From the NCBI GenBank assembly GCA_903953565.1, contig CAJBKE010000026.1:1-64000 (forward strand): a stretch of 64,000 bases of DNA. The letters run 5' to 3'. Under the pieces are notes generated by a model. It was given only the letters and a program-made list of their open reading frames with translations. It was not told where the DNA came from and searched no databases. The DNA is from an uncultured Verrucomicrobiota bacterium. Its GTDB lineage: Bacteria; Verrucomicrobiota; Verrucomicrobiia; Chthoniobacterales; JACTMZ01. This document shows, in pieces, positions 18,683-28,775 of this stretch (the first letter of the stretch is position 1; each line of letters starts with the position of its first letter). The position numbers were made by a program, and so were the translations under genes.

Positions 18683-20770
18683 ATGCCGGGGATGTCCCGG
18701 GTGCGCGTCCTGATTGTCGGAATCCCCTTGCTGCTGGCGGCGGTGACAGCGGTCGCGCTTTGGACAGTGGCCCGCGTCTCGGTCGACAAGAAAAACGAGA
18801 TGTATATCGGCAGTATCGGGGAGCCCACCACGCTCAATCCGATTCAGGCGGCCGATTCGGTGTCCGGTTCGGTGACCGGCGTCGTCTTCAACGGCCTCCT
18901 CAAATACAATGCCGGGCTGGAAATTGTCGGGGATCTGGCTTCGGAGTGGGATCTGGGACAACGCAGCACGTTTTTTTTCGGCACGGACGAAGAGGCGATC
19001 ATGGCCGCGGCCAACCTGGAAGCGGGCCTCGTCGATCGCACGGCCCTGAATTTGCAGCGCTACTCCGTGGAAGGGAACCGGCTGATGCTCGAGTTGTCGC
19101 TGCCGGGGGTTTCTGACTCGCGCAAGCTGGCGGAAAAGTTCGGTGTGCCGGCAATTCCCGTGCGGACCGTCTCGATTACCGCGCCCAAGCCGCTGGGCGA
19201 GGCGCTCGCCGAATTCGCCGCCACCGATCCGGCCGGGCGCGTCGTGCGGGTTTGGACCAACGGCAACCTCGGGGAGTTGGTTTATCTCGGCAACGAGGAG
19301 GAAACCCTCGGACGCTTGCGTGTGTGGCTGGCAGAACGCTTCGGCGAGGAGGGGTTGGTCATCGAACCGGTGCTGGCGCCGGAATTCCTGGCCGAGCCGG
19401 AGGTCACCTTCCGTTTGCACGAAGGTGTGCGTTGGCACGATGGCGCGCCATTCACCTCGCGCGACGTCAAATTCACCTACGATGCGATCATGGACGACCG
19501 CGTGGCCTCGCCGCGCAAACCGGATTACGAGTTGGTGCTGTCCGTCGAAACACCCGACGAGCAGACCGTGCGCGTGGTTTACCGGCGTCCATTTTCACCC
19601 GCGCTGGAAAGTTGGATGATGAGCATTTTGCCCGCGCATTTGCTGGCCGATGTCCCGCCCGACCAATGGCCCCTCGCTTTCAACCGCGCGCCGGTCGGCA
19701 CGGGTCCGTTCAAATTTGCGGAATGGAAAACCAACCAATTCGTACGCGTGGCGCGCAATGACGACTATTTCAAAGGCCGTCCGCATCTCGACAGCATCGT
19801 CTTCCGATCGCTCCCCGACCCGTTGACCCTGCGGCTTGCCTTCGAAACGCGGCAGGTCGATTTCTGGTCGGCTGACCCGTGGGCGGTGGGGAGTTTCCGC
19901 AAGGACGAGCGCTTTACGCTCTTCACTTCACCGAGCAATTCCTACAACTATGTCGGCTGGAATCTGCGGCGGCCGATGTTCCAGGATTTGCGTGTGCGGC
20001 AGGCGCTGGCCCATGCGGTCAATATCGACCAAATGATCCGCTACGTTCTTTACGGTTACGGCACGCAGAGCACGGGAATTTTCACCCCCGAGATGTGGTT
20101 CTTCAACCCGGACGTGCAACCGCTGGCCTACGATCCGGAAAAGGCCAAGCAACTTCTCGATGCCGCCGGCTGGGTTCCGGGGCCTGACGGCGTGCGCGTG
20201 AAGGACGGAAAACGCTTCGCTTTCACCCTGATTACGAACAACGGCAATGTTATCCGCAGCGACATCGCCACGCTGGTGCAGGAAAATCTGCGCGCAGTCG
20301 GCATCGACGTCACCGTCGAAATGTATGAGTGGGCCGTCTTTCTCAAACGCTTCGTCAACCAGGGTGAATTCGACGCTGTGGTGCTCGGGTGGGCACTGGG
20401 GCAGGGGTTCGATCAATTCCAGATTTGGCATTCCACGCAAACCGAGCCCGAGCGCTTGAATATGGTCGGCTACCAAAGCGAGCCAGCCGACCGGCTGCTT
20501 GAATCGATCCGCGAGGAATTCGACCGCGCGGAAATCATCCGTCAGTGCGGCGAATTGCAGCAGTTGATTTACAACGACCAGCCCTATTTGTTTTTGTTCG
20601 TGCCGGAAGGAACCTCGGTCATGTGGAAAGACGCTTTCCGCGTCAAACGTCCGGGTCCGGATGCCACGTGGATCGACGAGCCGGTTACCATGACTAAGGC
20701 GGGTTGGAGCCATTACCTTGAATGGTTTTACCGGCCGGAATACGCGCAGGAGGCGGTGAACAACCCATGA
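18683..20770 (+). CDS. peptide-type ABC transporter solute-binding protein with large insertion
   Basis: Family 5 extracellular solute-binding protein (DppA/OppA type), 695 residues against a usual 500-600. An N-terminal hydrophobic segment (about residues 8-30) lacks a lipobox Cys, so it may be an uncleaved anchor. The family start IGEPTTLNPIQAADS and DLASEWDL is followed by about 130 extra residues. The normal fold then resumes at VTFRLHEGVRWHDGAPFT, with YNYVGWNLRRP and VRQALAHAVN later. The reading frame is unbroken, so the insert is real. The ATG at 18692 is an alternative start. Its stop overlaps the permease start (ATGA). The ligand, peptide or otherwise, is unknown. Confidence 0.9.
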   Translation: MPGMSRVRVLIVGIPLLLAAVTAVALWTVARVSVDKKNEMYIGSIGEPTTLNPIQAADSVSGSVTGVVFNGLLKYNAGLEIVGDLASEWDLGQRSTFFFGTDEEAIMAAANLEAGLVDRTALNLQRYSVEGNRLMLELSLPGVSDSRKLAEKFGVPAIPVRTVSITAPKPLGEALAEFAATDPAGRVVRVWTNGNLGELVYLGNEEETLGRLRVWLAERFGEEGLVIEPVLAPEFLAEPEVTFRLHEGVRWHDGAPFTSRDVKFTYDAIMDDRVASPRKPDYELVLSVETPDEQTVRVVYRRPFSPALESWMMSILPAHLLADVPPDQWPLAFNRAPVGTGPFKFAEWKTNQFVRVARNDDYFKGRPHLDSIVFRSLPDPLTLRLAFETRQVDFWSADPWAVGSFRKDERFTLFTSPSNSYNYVGWNLRRPMFQDLRVRQALAHAVNIDQMIRYVLYGYGTQSTGIFTPEMWFFNPDVQPLAYDPEKAKQLLDAAGWVPGPDGVRVKDGKRFAFTLITNNGNVIRSDIATLVQENLRAVGIDVTVEMYEWAVFLKRFVNQGEFDAVVLGWALGQGFDQFQIWHSTQTEPERLNMVGYQSEPADRLLESIREEFDRAEIIRQCGELQQLIYNDQPYLFLFVPEGTSVMWKDAFRVKRPGPDATWIDEPVTMTKAGWSHYLEWFYRPEYAQEAVNNP

Positions 20771-21729
20771 CCGCTTTCATCATCCGCCGTCTCCTCATCT
20801 CGGTCGTGCTGTTGTTTTTCATCAGCTTGATTTCCTTTTTCATCATCACGCTGACCCCCGGCAGTCCGTATCCGTGGGGCGAGTTGAACCCGAAAGTTTC
20901 CGAGGATGTGAAGCGCATCTTCCGCGAGAAATTCCATCTCGATCGCCCGTTGCACGAGCAATACGGATTCATCATGCGCGATCTCTTCACCGGAGAGTTG
21001 CGCAGCATCAAAGACGAGCGTCCCGTCTTGCAAAAAATCGCCGAACGTCTCCCGGCCACCCTTGTTCTCAATCTCGGCGCGCTCGCGCTTTCTTTGAGCT
21101 TCGGTCTCATGCTCGGAATCTACGGGGCGCGCTATGCCGGGCGTCCGCCTGACGTGATCACGAGCATCCTTGCTTTTGTCTTCATCGCTTTGCCCGGTTT
21201 CTGGGTCTCGTATTTGCTGGCTATCGGGCTGGTCAGTTATGCCGCGGTCCCCATTCTCGGAACACACACCATCGGCGTCACTTTTGGCAACGGGCTCGAG
21301 GTGTTTCTCGATCGCTGGTGGCACGTCATGTTGCCGGCGTCCATCCTGGCCATCGGCGGCATTGCTGTGCAGTCGCGTTTCATCCGAGCCAGCATGATCG
21401 AAACCCTGCGCGAGGATTACATCCGCACGGCGCGGGCCAAGGGGCTCGACGAGAACGCAGTCTTTTACCGTCACGCCCTGCGCAATTCCATCCGCCCGCT
21501 CATCACCGGTATCGGTATGCTTTTGCCGGCGCTGATCGGCGGGGCGGTCATCATCGAAAACATTTTCGCCTATCCCGGAATGGGGCGCTTGGGTTACGAG
21601 GCGGTGCTGGAGCGCGATTATCCCACGCTGGTGGCGCTGAATTTCGTGACGGCCGCGCTTGTCCTCGTGGGCAATTTGCTGGCCGATGTGCTCTACGCGG
21701 TGGTCGATCCGAGGGTGCGACTGGAATGA
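20767..21729 (+). CDS. peptide-type ABC permease, DppB/OppB family
   Basis: Inner-membrane permease of 320 residues. It has the family opening FIIRRLLISVVLLFFISLISFF, a periplasmic loop with FHLDRPLHEQYG, and then five further membrane segments. The coupling motif with ARAKGLDENAVFYRHALRNS contacts the ATPase. GAVIIENIFAYPGMG and a C-terminal VLVGNLLADVLYAVVDPRVR are classic for DppB. Translation is coupled at both ends by ATGA overlaps. Confidence 0.95.
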   Translation: MTAFIIRRLLISVVLLFFISLISFFIITLTPGSPYPWGELNPKVSEDVKRIFREKFHLDRPLHEQYGFIMRDLFTGELRSIKDERPVLQKIAERLPATLVLNLGALALSLSFGLMLGIYGARYAGRPPDVITSILAFVFIALPGFWVSYLLAIGLVSYAAVPILGTHTIGVTFGNGLEVFLDRWWHVMLPASILAIGGIAVQSRFIRASMIETLREDYIRTARAKGLDENAVFYRHALRNSIRPLITGIGMLLPALIGGAVIIENIFAYPGMGRLGYEAVLERDYPTLVALNFVTAALVLVGNLLADVLYAVVDPRVRLE

Positions 21730-22621
21730 TCACAACAACACCGGAACCAATCAATGCGGCCGCGGCCAGTCCGTCGCGGCGCGCCTTGCGCCGTTTTCGC
21801 GCAAACAAGATCGGTCTTTTCGCGCTCGGCATGGTCTGTGTCCTCGGCTTGCTCGCGCTGACTTTCTTCATTCTCGACCGTCTCGGCATCCCGTGGCCGA
21901 TGGATCCGAATGCGACGAATCTCGAGCGCAAACTGATGCCGCCGAATTCGGTCAATTGGCTCGGCACGGACAATCTCGGGCGCGACGTCTTCAGCCGCCT
22001 GCTCAACGGCGCCTACATTTCGCTCACTGTCGGCTTTGTCGCTGTTTTCGTTTCGCTCTTCATCGGCGTGACCGTCGGGTCCATCGCGGGTTATTTCGGC
22101 AAATGGGTGGACAATCTGATCATGCGTGCGGTCGATGCGATCATGTGTTTTCCGACCTTCTTCCTCATCCTGACCGCCGTGGCACTGGTCGGTCCGAGCA
22201 TTCTCAACATCATCGTGGTCATCGGGCTGGTCAGCTGGACCGGCACAGCGCGCCTGGTGCGGGCGGAATTTCTCACCCTGCGCGAATCCGCCTATGTGCA
22301 AGCGGCGCGTGCCCTCGGGCAGCGCGGCCCGAAAATCATCTTCCGCCACATTCTGCCCAATGCGGCCGCGCCAATCCTTGTCACCGCGGTGCTCGGGGTG
22401 CCCGAGGCCATCCTCGCCGAGGCCGGACTGAGCTTTCTCGGCTTCGGCGTGCAGCCTCCCCAAGCCACGTGGGGCAACATTATTGCCGACGGCAAGACGT
22501 ACATCCTTGATGCTTGGTGGCTGATTTTGTTTCCCGGGCTTGCCATTCTCCTCGCGGCGTTGTCGTTTTACCTGACCGGCGATGCGCTACGGCAGGCGGT
22601 GGAGACCCGGTCGGAAAGACA

Positions 22622-22625
<4 letters not shown>
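21726..22625 (+). CDS. peptide-type ABC permease, DppC/OppC family
   Basis: Partner permease of 299 residues. The N-terminal RRFRANKIGLFALGMVC, the LGTDNLGRDVFSRLLNGA motif, six hydrophobic segments, the EAA-type loop REsAYVQAARALGQ and GLSFLGFGVQPPQATWGNII identify DppC. ATG 21726 overlaps the dppB-like stop, and its own stop overlaps the ATPase start. Together with its neighbours it forms one importer. Confidence 0.95.
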
Positions 22626-23464
<839 letters not shown>

Positions 23465-23502
23465 GTCTTGCCATGAGAGGCCGGGCGATTTGAGATGCGC
23501 CC

Positions 23503-24240
23503 ATGGAAAGATCTTTTGGACGGGCGGCGGACGGATTGCGTCCGGTTACTTTCGAGCGGGGCATCGCGCCCCATGCGGCGGGGTCGGTGCTGGTGGCCTT
23601 CGGCAACACGAAGGTCGTTTGTGCAGCCACCATCGATGAGGCGGTGCCGCGCTGGATGCAGGTGCAGAAGGTAAGCGGCGGTTGGCTGACGGCGGAATAC
23701 TCCATGTTGCCGTATTCAACGCTGGACCGGAAACAGCGTGATATTTCCCGAGGCAAGCTCGATGGACGGACCACGGAAATTCAGCGACTCATCGGCCGGT
23801 CGCTGCGGGCGGTGGTGGATCTGGAAAAAATGGGCCCGCGGACTCTCTGGATCGATTGCGATGTGTTGCAGGCGGATGGGGGAACTCGGACCGCCGCCAT
23901 CACGGGGGCCTGCGTGGCGGTGGAGTTGGCCTTCCAAAAGCTGATCGCGGAAGGAAAAATCAAGGAAACGCCTTTGAAAGAACGGGTTGCGGCGGTCAGT
24001 GTGGGCGTCGTGGGCGGTGAGGTGCTGCTCGATTTGGACTATTTGGAGGACAAAGATGCTTCGGTCGACATGAACTTGGTCATGACCCAAAGCGGGGAGT
24101 TCGTCGAGGTTCAGGGGTCGGGCGAGGAAGCCACTTTCGGGGAGGAAGCCCTCTTTGAGATGCTGCGCAGCGGCCGGGCCGGGATCGAAAGATTGCTTGC
24201 CCTTCAGGAGGAGGTCCTTACTGTGTCCGCCCCGCAATAG
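23503..24240 (+). CDS. rph: ribonuclease PH
   Basis: Phosphorolytic 3'-to-5' exoribonuclease that trims tRNA 3' ends, forming a hexameric ring. The 245-residue protein shows [49 protein letters not shown], the active-site block [18 protein letters not shown], and [15 protein letters not shown] with the catalytic acidic pair. Length and ends are normal. It lies 38 bases after the transporter, and gmd starts two bases after its stop. Confidence 0.97.
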   Translation: MERSFGRAADGLRPVTFERGIAPHAAGSVLVAFGNTKVVCAATIDEAVPRWMQVQKVSGGWLTAEYSMLPYSTLDRKQRDISRGKLDGRTTEIQRLIGRSLRAVVDLEKMGPRTLWIDCDVLQADGGTRTAAITGACVAVELAFQKLIAEGKIKETPLKERVAAVSVGVVGGEVLLDLDYLEDKDASVDMNLVMTQSGEFVEVQGSGEEATFGEEALFEMLRSGRAGIERLLALQEEVLTVSAPQ

Positions 24241-24242
24241 TC

Positions 24243-25250
24243 ATGAAAAAAGCACTCATCACCGGCATCACTGGTCAGGATGGCTCCTATTTGGCCGACC
24301 TGCTCATTGCCAAAGGCTATGAAGTCCATGGCATCATCCGCCGGGCCAGCACCTTCAATACCGCGCGCATCGACCACCTTTATCAGGACCCGCACGTCAA
24401 CGGAGTGCGCCTCTTTCTCCATTACGGAGATCTGGCCGACTCGGTCAACCTGACGAAAATGCTCTACGAGCTGCAACCTGACGAAGTTTACAACCTCGGG
24501 GCGCAGAGCCATGTGCGCGTCAGTTTCGATATTCCCGAATACACCGCCGACGTCACCGGGGTGGGCACGATCCGTATTCTGGAGGCCATCCGTGAATCCG
24601 GGGTGAAGCCCCGCTTTTACCAGGCCTCGAGCAGCGAGATGTTCGGCAAGGTGCAGGAGATTCCCCAGAAGGAGACCACGCCGTTCTGGCCGCGCAGTCC
24701 CTACGGTTGCGCCAAGATGTTCGGTCACTGGGCCACGGTGAATTACCGCGAGAGCTACAACCTTTTTGCCTGCAGCGGCATTCTCTTCAACCACGAAAGC
24801 CCGCGCCGCGGCGAGACCTTCGTGACCCGCAAAATTTCCCGTGCGGTCGCCGCGATCAAGCTCGGCCTCCAGAAAGACCTCTACCTCGGCAACATGGATG
24901 CCAAGCGCGACTGGGGTTATGCCCCGGAATACGTCGAGGGCATGTGGCGCATGCTGCAGGCCGACCAGCCCGATGACTTCGTCTTGGCCACCAATGAGAC
25001 GCACACGGTCAAAGAATTCGTCGAAGTCGCCTTCGGGCACGTCGGGCTGGACTGGAAGGAATTTGTCAAATACGACGCCCGCTACGAGCGCCCGGCCGAA
25101 GTCGATCTCCTCATCGGCGATCCGGCCAAAGCCAAGAAACAGCTTGGCTGGGAGCCGAAGGTCAGATTCAAGGAACTTGTCCAGATCATGGTCGACGCCG
25201 ATGTCGAAATGCTTGAAGGCAAGGGCCTCGTCCACCAACATCAAGCCTGA
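24243..25250 (+). CDS. gmd: GDP-mannose 4,6-dehydratase
   Basis: Converts GDP-D-mannose to GDP-4-keto-6-deoxymannose, the entry to GDP-fucose, rhamnose and related surface sugars. The 335-residue short-chain dehydrogenase opens with [18 protein letters not shown] (NADP-binding). It carries the RRAS loop typical of Gmd, [14 protein letters not shown], the catalytic YGCAK (Tyr-x3-Lys), and [16 protein letters not shown] and [11 protein letters not shown]. No GDP-fucose synthase or glycosyltransferase is next to it, so the final sugar is unknown. It is followed by rpmB in the same direction. Confidence 0.96.
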   Translation: MKKALITGITGQDGSYLADLLIAKGYEVHGIIRRASTFNTARIDHLYQDPHVNGVRLFLHYGDLADSVNLTKMLYELQPDEVYNLGAQSHVRVSFDIPEYTADVTGVGTIRILEAIRESGVKPRFYQASSSEMFGKVQEIPQKETTPFWPRSPYGCAKMFGHWATVNYRESYNLFACSGILFNHESPRRGETFVTRKISRAVAAIKLGLQKDLYLGNMDAKRDWGYAPEYVEGMWRMLQADQPDDFVLATNETHTVKEFVEVAFGHVGLDWKEFVKYDARYERPAEVDLLIGDPAKAKKQLGWEPKVRFKELVQIMVDADVEMLEGKGLVHQHQA

Positions 25251-25272
25251 GCAACAGAAGAACCCGAAATTT

Positions 25273-25536
25273 ATGTCTAGAGTCTGCAGTGTCACCGGAG
25301 CCAAGCCCAAGCGCGGCTCGACCATTCATCGCCGCGGTATGGCCAAGAAGAAAGGCGGCGTCGGCCGCCACGTCACGGCCAACACACCCCGTTATTTTAC
25401 CCCGAACCTCCAGGAAAAGCGCATCTGGGTTCCCGAGCTGAAGCGCTTCGTCAAAGTGAAGCTCACCGCCCGCGCCCTGAAGACGATCAACAAGAACGGG
25501 GCTTACGCTACTCTCAAGAAGGCCGGCGTCATCTGA
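25273..25536 (+). CDS. rpmB: 50S ribosomal protein L28
   Basis: Large-subunit protein of 87 residues. The start MSRVCSVTGAKPKRGSTIHRRG and the segment TPNLQEKRIWVPELKRFVKVKLTARAL match L28. The internal KKKGGVGRHVTANTPR insertion between the two conserved parts is a longer version also seen in PVC bacteria and some others. Only one of the possible Cys zinc ligands (Cys5) is present. It lies 22 bases after gmd. Confidence 0.94.
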   Translation: MSRVCSVTGAKPKRGSTIHRRGMAKKKGGVGRHVTANTPRYFTPNLQEKRIWVPELKRFVKVKLTARALKTINKNGAYATLKKAGVI

Positions 25537-25581
25537 CCCTCTTGAATCCCACCCAAAACCCAAGAAAGGAAACAAACCACC

Positions 25582-25788
25582 ATGGCATTCAGCACAGTCA
25601 GCAAAAAAAGCGGTAAAACCTATTTCCTCCACGCGCGTCTCCAGAAGTTGCGCGGTGGACAGGAAGTCACCCTCTACTACTTCGCGGGACAGCCCAGCGA
25701 AGGCGCGATCGACGCGCTTCCGGCCGGCTACGAAGTCTCCGAAAACGAGCGCACCGGCCTCCCGCTCCTTAAAAAGAGCAAGAAGTAA
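25582..25788 (+). CDS. small conserved basic protein of unknown function
   Basis: A 68-residue protein with a strong ribosome site (AAGAAAGGA, 11 bases before the ATG). It resembles a family of small uncharacterised proteins with the pattern GKTYFLH...LRGG...YYFAG, then ALPAGYEVSENERTGLPLLKK. No membrane segment and no known motif. Placement directly after rpmB, in a pair closed by a strong terminator, suggests ribosome- or translation-linked expression. Function unknown. Confidence 0.8.
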   Translation: MAFSTVSKKSGKTYFLHARLQKLRGGQEVTLYYFAGQPSEGAIDALPAGYEVSENERTGLPLLKKSKK

Positions 25789-25813
25789 GGCGCCAGTCAG
25801 ACGTCTTTTCAGG

Positions 25814-25849
25814 AAAGCGGCCCGGCACTCGTTGCAGGGCCGCTTTTTT
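25814..25849 (+). terminator. rho-independent terminator after the rpmB unit
   Basis: AAAGCGGCCC and GGGCCGCTTT form a 10-bp stem around a 13-base loop, with the T run reaching 25849. This is the clearest intrinsic terminator in the window. It separates the rpmB pair from lhgO. Confidence 0.85.
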
Positions 25850-25865
25850 CATTGCCGCTCACCAC

Positions 25866-27056
25866 GTGAAGAATCCCCTGATCATCGGCGGCGGCCTCGT
25901 CGGCTTGGCCACCGCGTGGCAGTTGCTCCGCTCCGGCCGTGTTCCGTCGCTCACTCTTTTGGAGAAGGAGTCGCGTGTCGGCGCCCACCAAAGCACGCAC
26001 AACAGCGGCGTGCTCCACGCGGGACTCTACTACCAACCGGGTTCTCTGAAGGCGCGCCTCGCGGTGGAAGGTATTCGCGAAATGACCGCCTACTGCCGGG
26101 AGAAAAACATCCCGCACGAAATCTGCGGCAAGGTCGTGGTGGCCGTGGACGAGAGCGAAGTCCCGCGGCTGCGCGGATTGCAAACCCGGGGGCACGCCAA
26201 CGGACTCACCGGCCTGCACTGGTTGGATCGCGATGGCTTGCGAGCCATCGAACCGCACGCCGCCGGTGTTGCCGCGCTTCATGTTCCGGAAGAAGGCATC
26301 GTCGACTACGCCGCAGTGTGCGAAGCCCTCCGCAGCGACATTTCGGACATGAACGGCCGAATCGTGACCGGAGCAGAAGTTGTCGCGTTGCATGAGGCAG
26401 GAGACGGCTGGACGGCCATAACCAAAGCTGGGGATTTCGCCGGCGATTTTCTCGTCAACTGTGCCGGACTCCACAGCGACCGTGTCTGTCGTCTGGCCGG
26501 CCTTGATCCCGCCGACCGCATCGTTCCGTTCCGCGGCGAGTATTACCAACTGCGCCCCGAGGCCGCGCATCTCGTGCACCATCTCATCTATCCCGTGCCC
26601 GATCCGAAATTTCCCTTCCTCGGTGTCCATTTCACCCGTTTGATCGCCGGTGGGGTCGAAGCCGGACCCAATGCCGTCCTCGCTTTCGCCCGCGAGGCCT
26701 ACCGCAAAACCCAGTGGAACGCCCGGGATCTGGCCGAAGCCCTCTCGTTTCCGGGCCTGTGGAAATTTCTGGCCCGCCATCCGCGCATGGCTTGGGACGA
26801 GGGCCTGCGTTCGATGAGCAGGAAGCTTTTCTGCCGCTCGTTGCAGCGCTTGGTGCCCGATTTGCGGGAAGGGGACCTCGCCCCCGGCGAGGCCGGCGTG
26901 CGGGCGCAAGCCATCTCATCGGAAGGCGAGTTGGTGCAAGACTTCCGCCTCGTTTCCGGCTCGCGAGCCCTCCACGTGGTCAACGCACCGAGCCCTGCAG
27001 CCACGGCCAGCCTCGCCATCGGACGCGAGGTGATGCAAAGGATCGCCGGAGGTTGA
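25866..27056 (+). CDS. lhgO: L-2-hydroxyglutarate oxidase/dehydrogenase
   Basis: FAD enzyme that oxidises L-2-hydroxyglutarate to 2-oxoglutarate, usually passing electrons to quinone or oxygen. The 396-residue protein begins at a GTG and opens with the dinucleotide motif IIGGGLVGLATAWQL. Diagnostic blocks are THNSGVLHAGLYYQPGSLKARL, FRGEYYQLRPE, YPVPDPKFPFLGVHFTR and the end VNAPSPAATASLAIG. It is cytosolic or membrane-associated. It probably serves metabolite repair, clearing the product of promiscuous dehydrogenases. It starts 17 bases after the rpmB-unit terminator. Confidence 0.93.
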   Translation: MKNPLIIGGGLVGLATAWQLLRSGRVPSLTLLEKESRVGAHQSTHNSGVLHAGLYYQPGSLKARLAVEGIREMTAYCREKNIPHEICGKVVVAVDESEVPRLRGLQTRGHANGLTGLHWLDRDGLRAIEPHAAGVAALHVPEEGIVDYAAVCEALRSDISDMNGRIVTGAEVVALHEAGDGWTAITKAGDFAGDFLVNCAGLHSDRVCRLAGLDPADRIVPFRGEYYQLRPEAAHLVHHLIYPVPDPKFPFLGVHFTRLIAGGVEAGPNAVLAFAREAYRKTQWNARDLAEALSFPGLWKFLARHPRMAWDEGLRSMSRKLFCRSLQRLVPDLREGDLAPGEAGVRAQAISSEGELVQDFRLVSGSRALHVVNAPSPAATASLAIGREVMQRIAGG

Positions 27057-27105
27057 GTCCCGCTAAATTCTTCCGTCCCAAGGTCCGAGTCGCTAACTTT
27101 TCCCT

Positions 27106-28188
27106 GTGCAAAAGACACTTGTCCTTCTTTTTGTTCTTACTCCCCTTCTGGTGCGCGGTGCCGAATGGATCGACTTGAACGACGGCACCAAGGTCGAAGG
27201 CAAAATCATTTCGGCTGGTGCCCAGACGATCACGATCGAAGTCCAGACCAGCCCGACGATCCGCGAGGAAAAATCTTATCCGCGTGCCGATGTGGCCAAA
27301 GTCCAGCGTGCCACCCAGGACGACGTGGCCTTTGAAGAGATCGCGGCCATTACGTTGCCCGCCACGGCAGATGATGCCGCGGTTTACGACGCGCCGCTCG
27401 AAAGGGTGCGGTCGTTCATGAAGATCTACGCCTATAGCAAACACATGCCGGAGGCGCGCAAGTTGGCCGGTGCCCTCGAATCCGAGCGCGCCCGAGTTGA
27501 GGGAGGCGAGGTCAAGGTCGAGGGACAATGGATCAGCGGCGCAGCCGCCGGGCCCGACAAAAGCGAACTCGGCGGTCGGATCCAGATTTCAAAAATGAAG
27601 TCCGCCTCCGATGCCGCGTCGGCTCTCATGGTGTTCGAGGTCCTCGAGAAAAACCACGCCACTTCCTCGGCCTATCCCGAAGCGGTGAAGCTGGCGCGTC
27701 AATCGATCGGCAAACTTCGTTCTGATTTGTTGCGGGCGCGGGCGGATTTCGACCGGCGCACGCGCGAGCAGGAACAAGGTTTGCAGCTGGCCAGCGCCGA
27801 CCGGCGTCTGCAAATCGAGCAGGGGATCGCCCAGGAAAAAGCGGCCGTGCAGGCGCAAGTCGATCGCGCCAAGCAATCCGGCGCCAAATGGCGCCCCCTT
27901 TTGCCCGACGCCAAGGTGCTCGATGAGACGTCCAGCCTCGCGGACAGTGAAGACCTGCGCTTGTCCAAGATCGATGTCGACAGTATGGCTGCCGGTGTTG
28001 CCGCGGCGGCTGAAGCCAAGGAGCAGATTGCCGGCGGCCAATTGACCGAAGCCAAGGCCAGTCTTGAGCGCGCCGGAAAGGTCTGGCCGCAGTATGTTCT
28101 GCTTGCCTCCCTCAACGAATCGCTCAAAAAAGCGGAGCAAGAAGCCGCCGATAAAGCCAAAGAAGAAGCCAAAACCGCTAAACCATGA
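27106..28188 (+). CDS. secreted coiled-coil protein with N-terminal DG-motif domain
   Basis: A 360-residue product beginning at a GTG (27106), with a signal peptide (residues ~1-18, LVLLFVLTPLLVRGA). The first ~55 mature residues (EWIDLNDGTKVEGKIISAG, then PRADVAKVQRA) look like a small beta-barrel. The same pattern begins the protein at 46045-46944 (EVRLKDGNTRKGRIVG, IPRANVERII). Residues ~180-300 are charged and helical with many Gln/Lys/Glu, probably coiled coil, ending in an Ala/Lys-rich tail. It is coupled to hisB by an ATGA overlap. Function unknown; periplasmic location is inferred. Confidence 0.75.
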   Translation: MQKTLVLLFVLTPLLVRGAEWIDLNDGTKVEGKIISAGAQTITIEVQTSPTIREEKSYPRADVAKVQRATQDDVAFEEIAAITLPATADDAAVYDAPLERVRSFMKIYAYSKHMPEARKLAGALESERARVEGGEVKVEGQWISGAAAGPDKSELGGRIQISKMKSASDAASALMVFEVLEKNHATSSAYPEAVKLARQSIGKLRSDLLRARADFDRRTREQEQGLQLASADRRLQIEQGIAQEKAAVQAQVDRAKQSGAKWRPLLPDAKVLDETSSLADSEDLRLSKIDVDSMAAGVAAAAEAKEQIAGGQLTEAKASLERAGKVWPQYVLLASLNESLKKAEQEAADKAKEEAKTAKP

Positions 28189-28772
28189 GCCGCACTGCCA
28201 CCGTCAAACGCAAAACCCGCGAAACCGACATCGAGCTGACTTTCACCATCGATGGCACCGGACGCGCCGACATTTCCACCGGCATCGGCTTCTTCGATCA
28301 CATGCTCGAGTTGTTCACCAAGCACGGGCTCTTTGATTTGCAGCTCAAGGCCAAAGGCGATCTCAATGTCGACGCCCACCACACGGTGGAAGATGTCGGC
28401 CTCGCCCTCGGCCAAGCGCTGCGAGAGGCGCTCGGCGAAAAAAAAGGACTCTGCCGCTACGGATGGTGCTTGTTGCCGATGGATGATGCGCTCGCGCGCA
28501 TCGCGCTCGATTGCAGCGGCCGTCCCTATCTCGCTTACGAGGCGCCGGAAGATGCAGGGTCCATTGGTGACTTTCCTTTTCAACTGCTCGAGGAATTCCT
28601 CCGTGCATTCAGCGTCCAAGGCGGACTCAATTTGCACGTCACCCTGCTCGACGGACGCGATACGCATCACATGGCTGAGGCGGTCTTCAAAGGCCTGGCC
28701 CGCACGCTCGACCAAGCCACGCAAATCGACCCGCGTGTGCAAGGAGTGCCCAGCACCAAAGGCCAACTCTGA
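28185..28772 (+). CDS. hisB: imidazoleglycerol-phosphate dehydratase
   Basis: Histidine biosynthesis enzyme converting imidazoleglycerol phosphate to imidazoleacetol phosphate; Mn-dependent 24-mer in most bacteria. The 195-residue protein has FFDHMLELFTKHG, the metal motif DAHHTVEDVGLALGQAL, YGWCLLPMDDALA, and the second motif DTHHMAEAVFKGLARTL. It is the monofunctional form, without the phosphatase half. It starts inside the stop of the secreted protein gene and is followed by hisH and hisA. Confidence 0.97.
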   Translation: MSRTATVKRKTRETDIELTFTIDGTGRADISTGIGFFDHMLELFTKHGLFDLQLKAKGDLNVDAHHTVEDVGLALGQALREALGEKKGLCRYGWCLLPMDDALARIALDCSGRPYLAYEAPEDAGSIGDFPFQLLEEFLRAFSVQGGLNLHVTLLDGRDTHHMAEAVFKGLARTLDQATQIDPRVQGVPSTKGQL

Positions 28773-28775
28773 TCC

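Noticed and set aside
18584-19438. An N-terminal extension of the E1 alpha subunit
   Set aside because: The open frame runs upstream antisense to the solute-binding protein; the family begins at the ATG at 18583.
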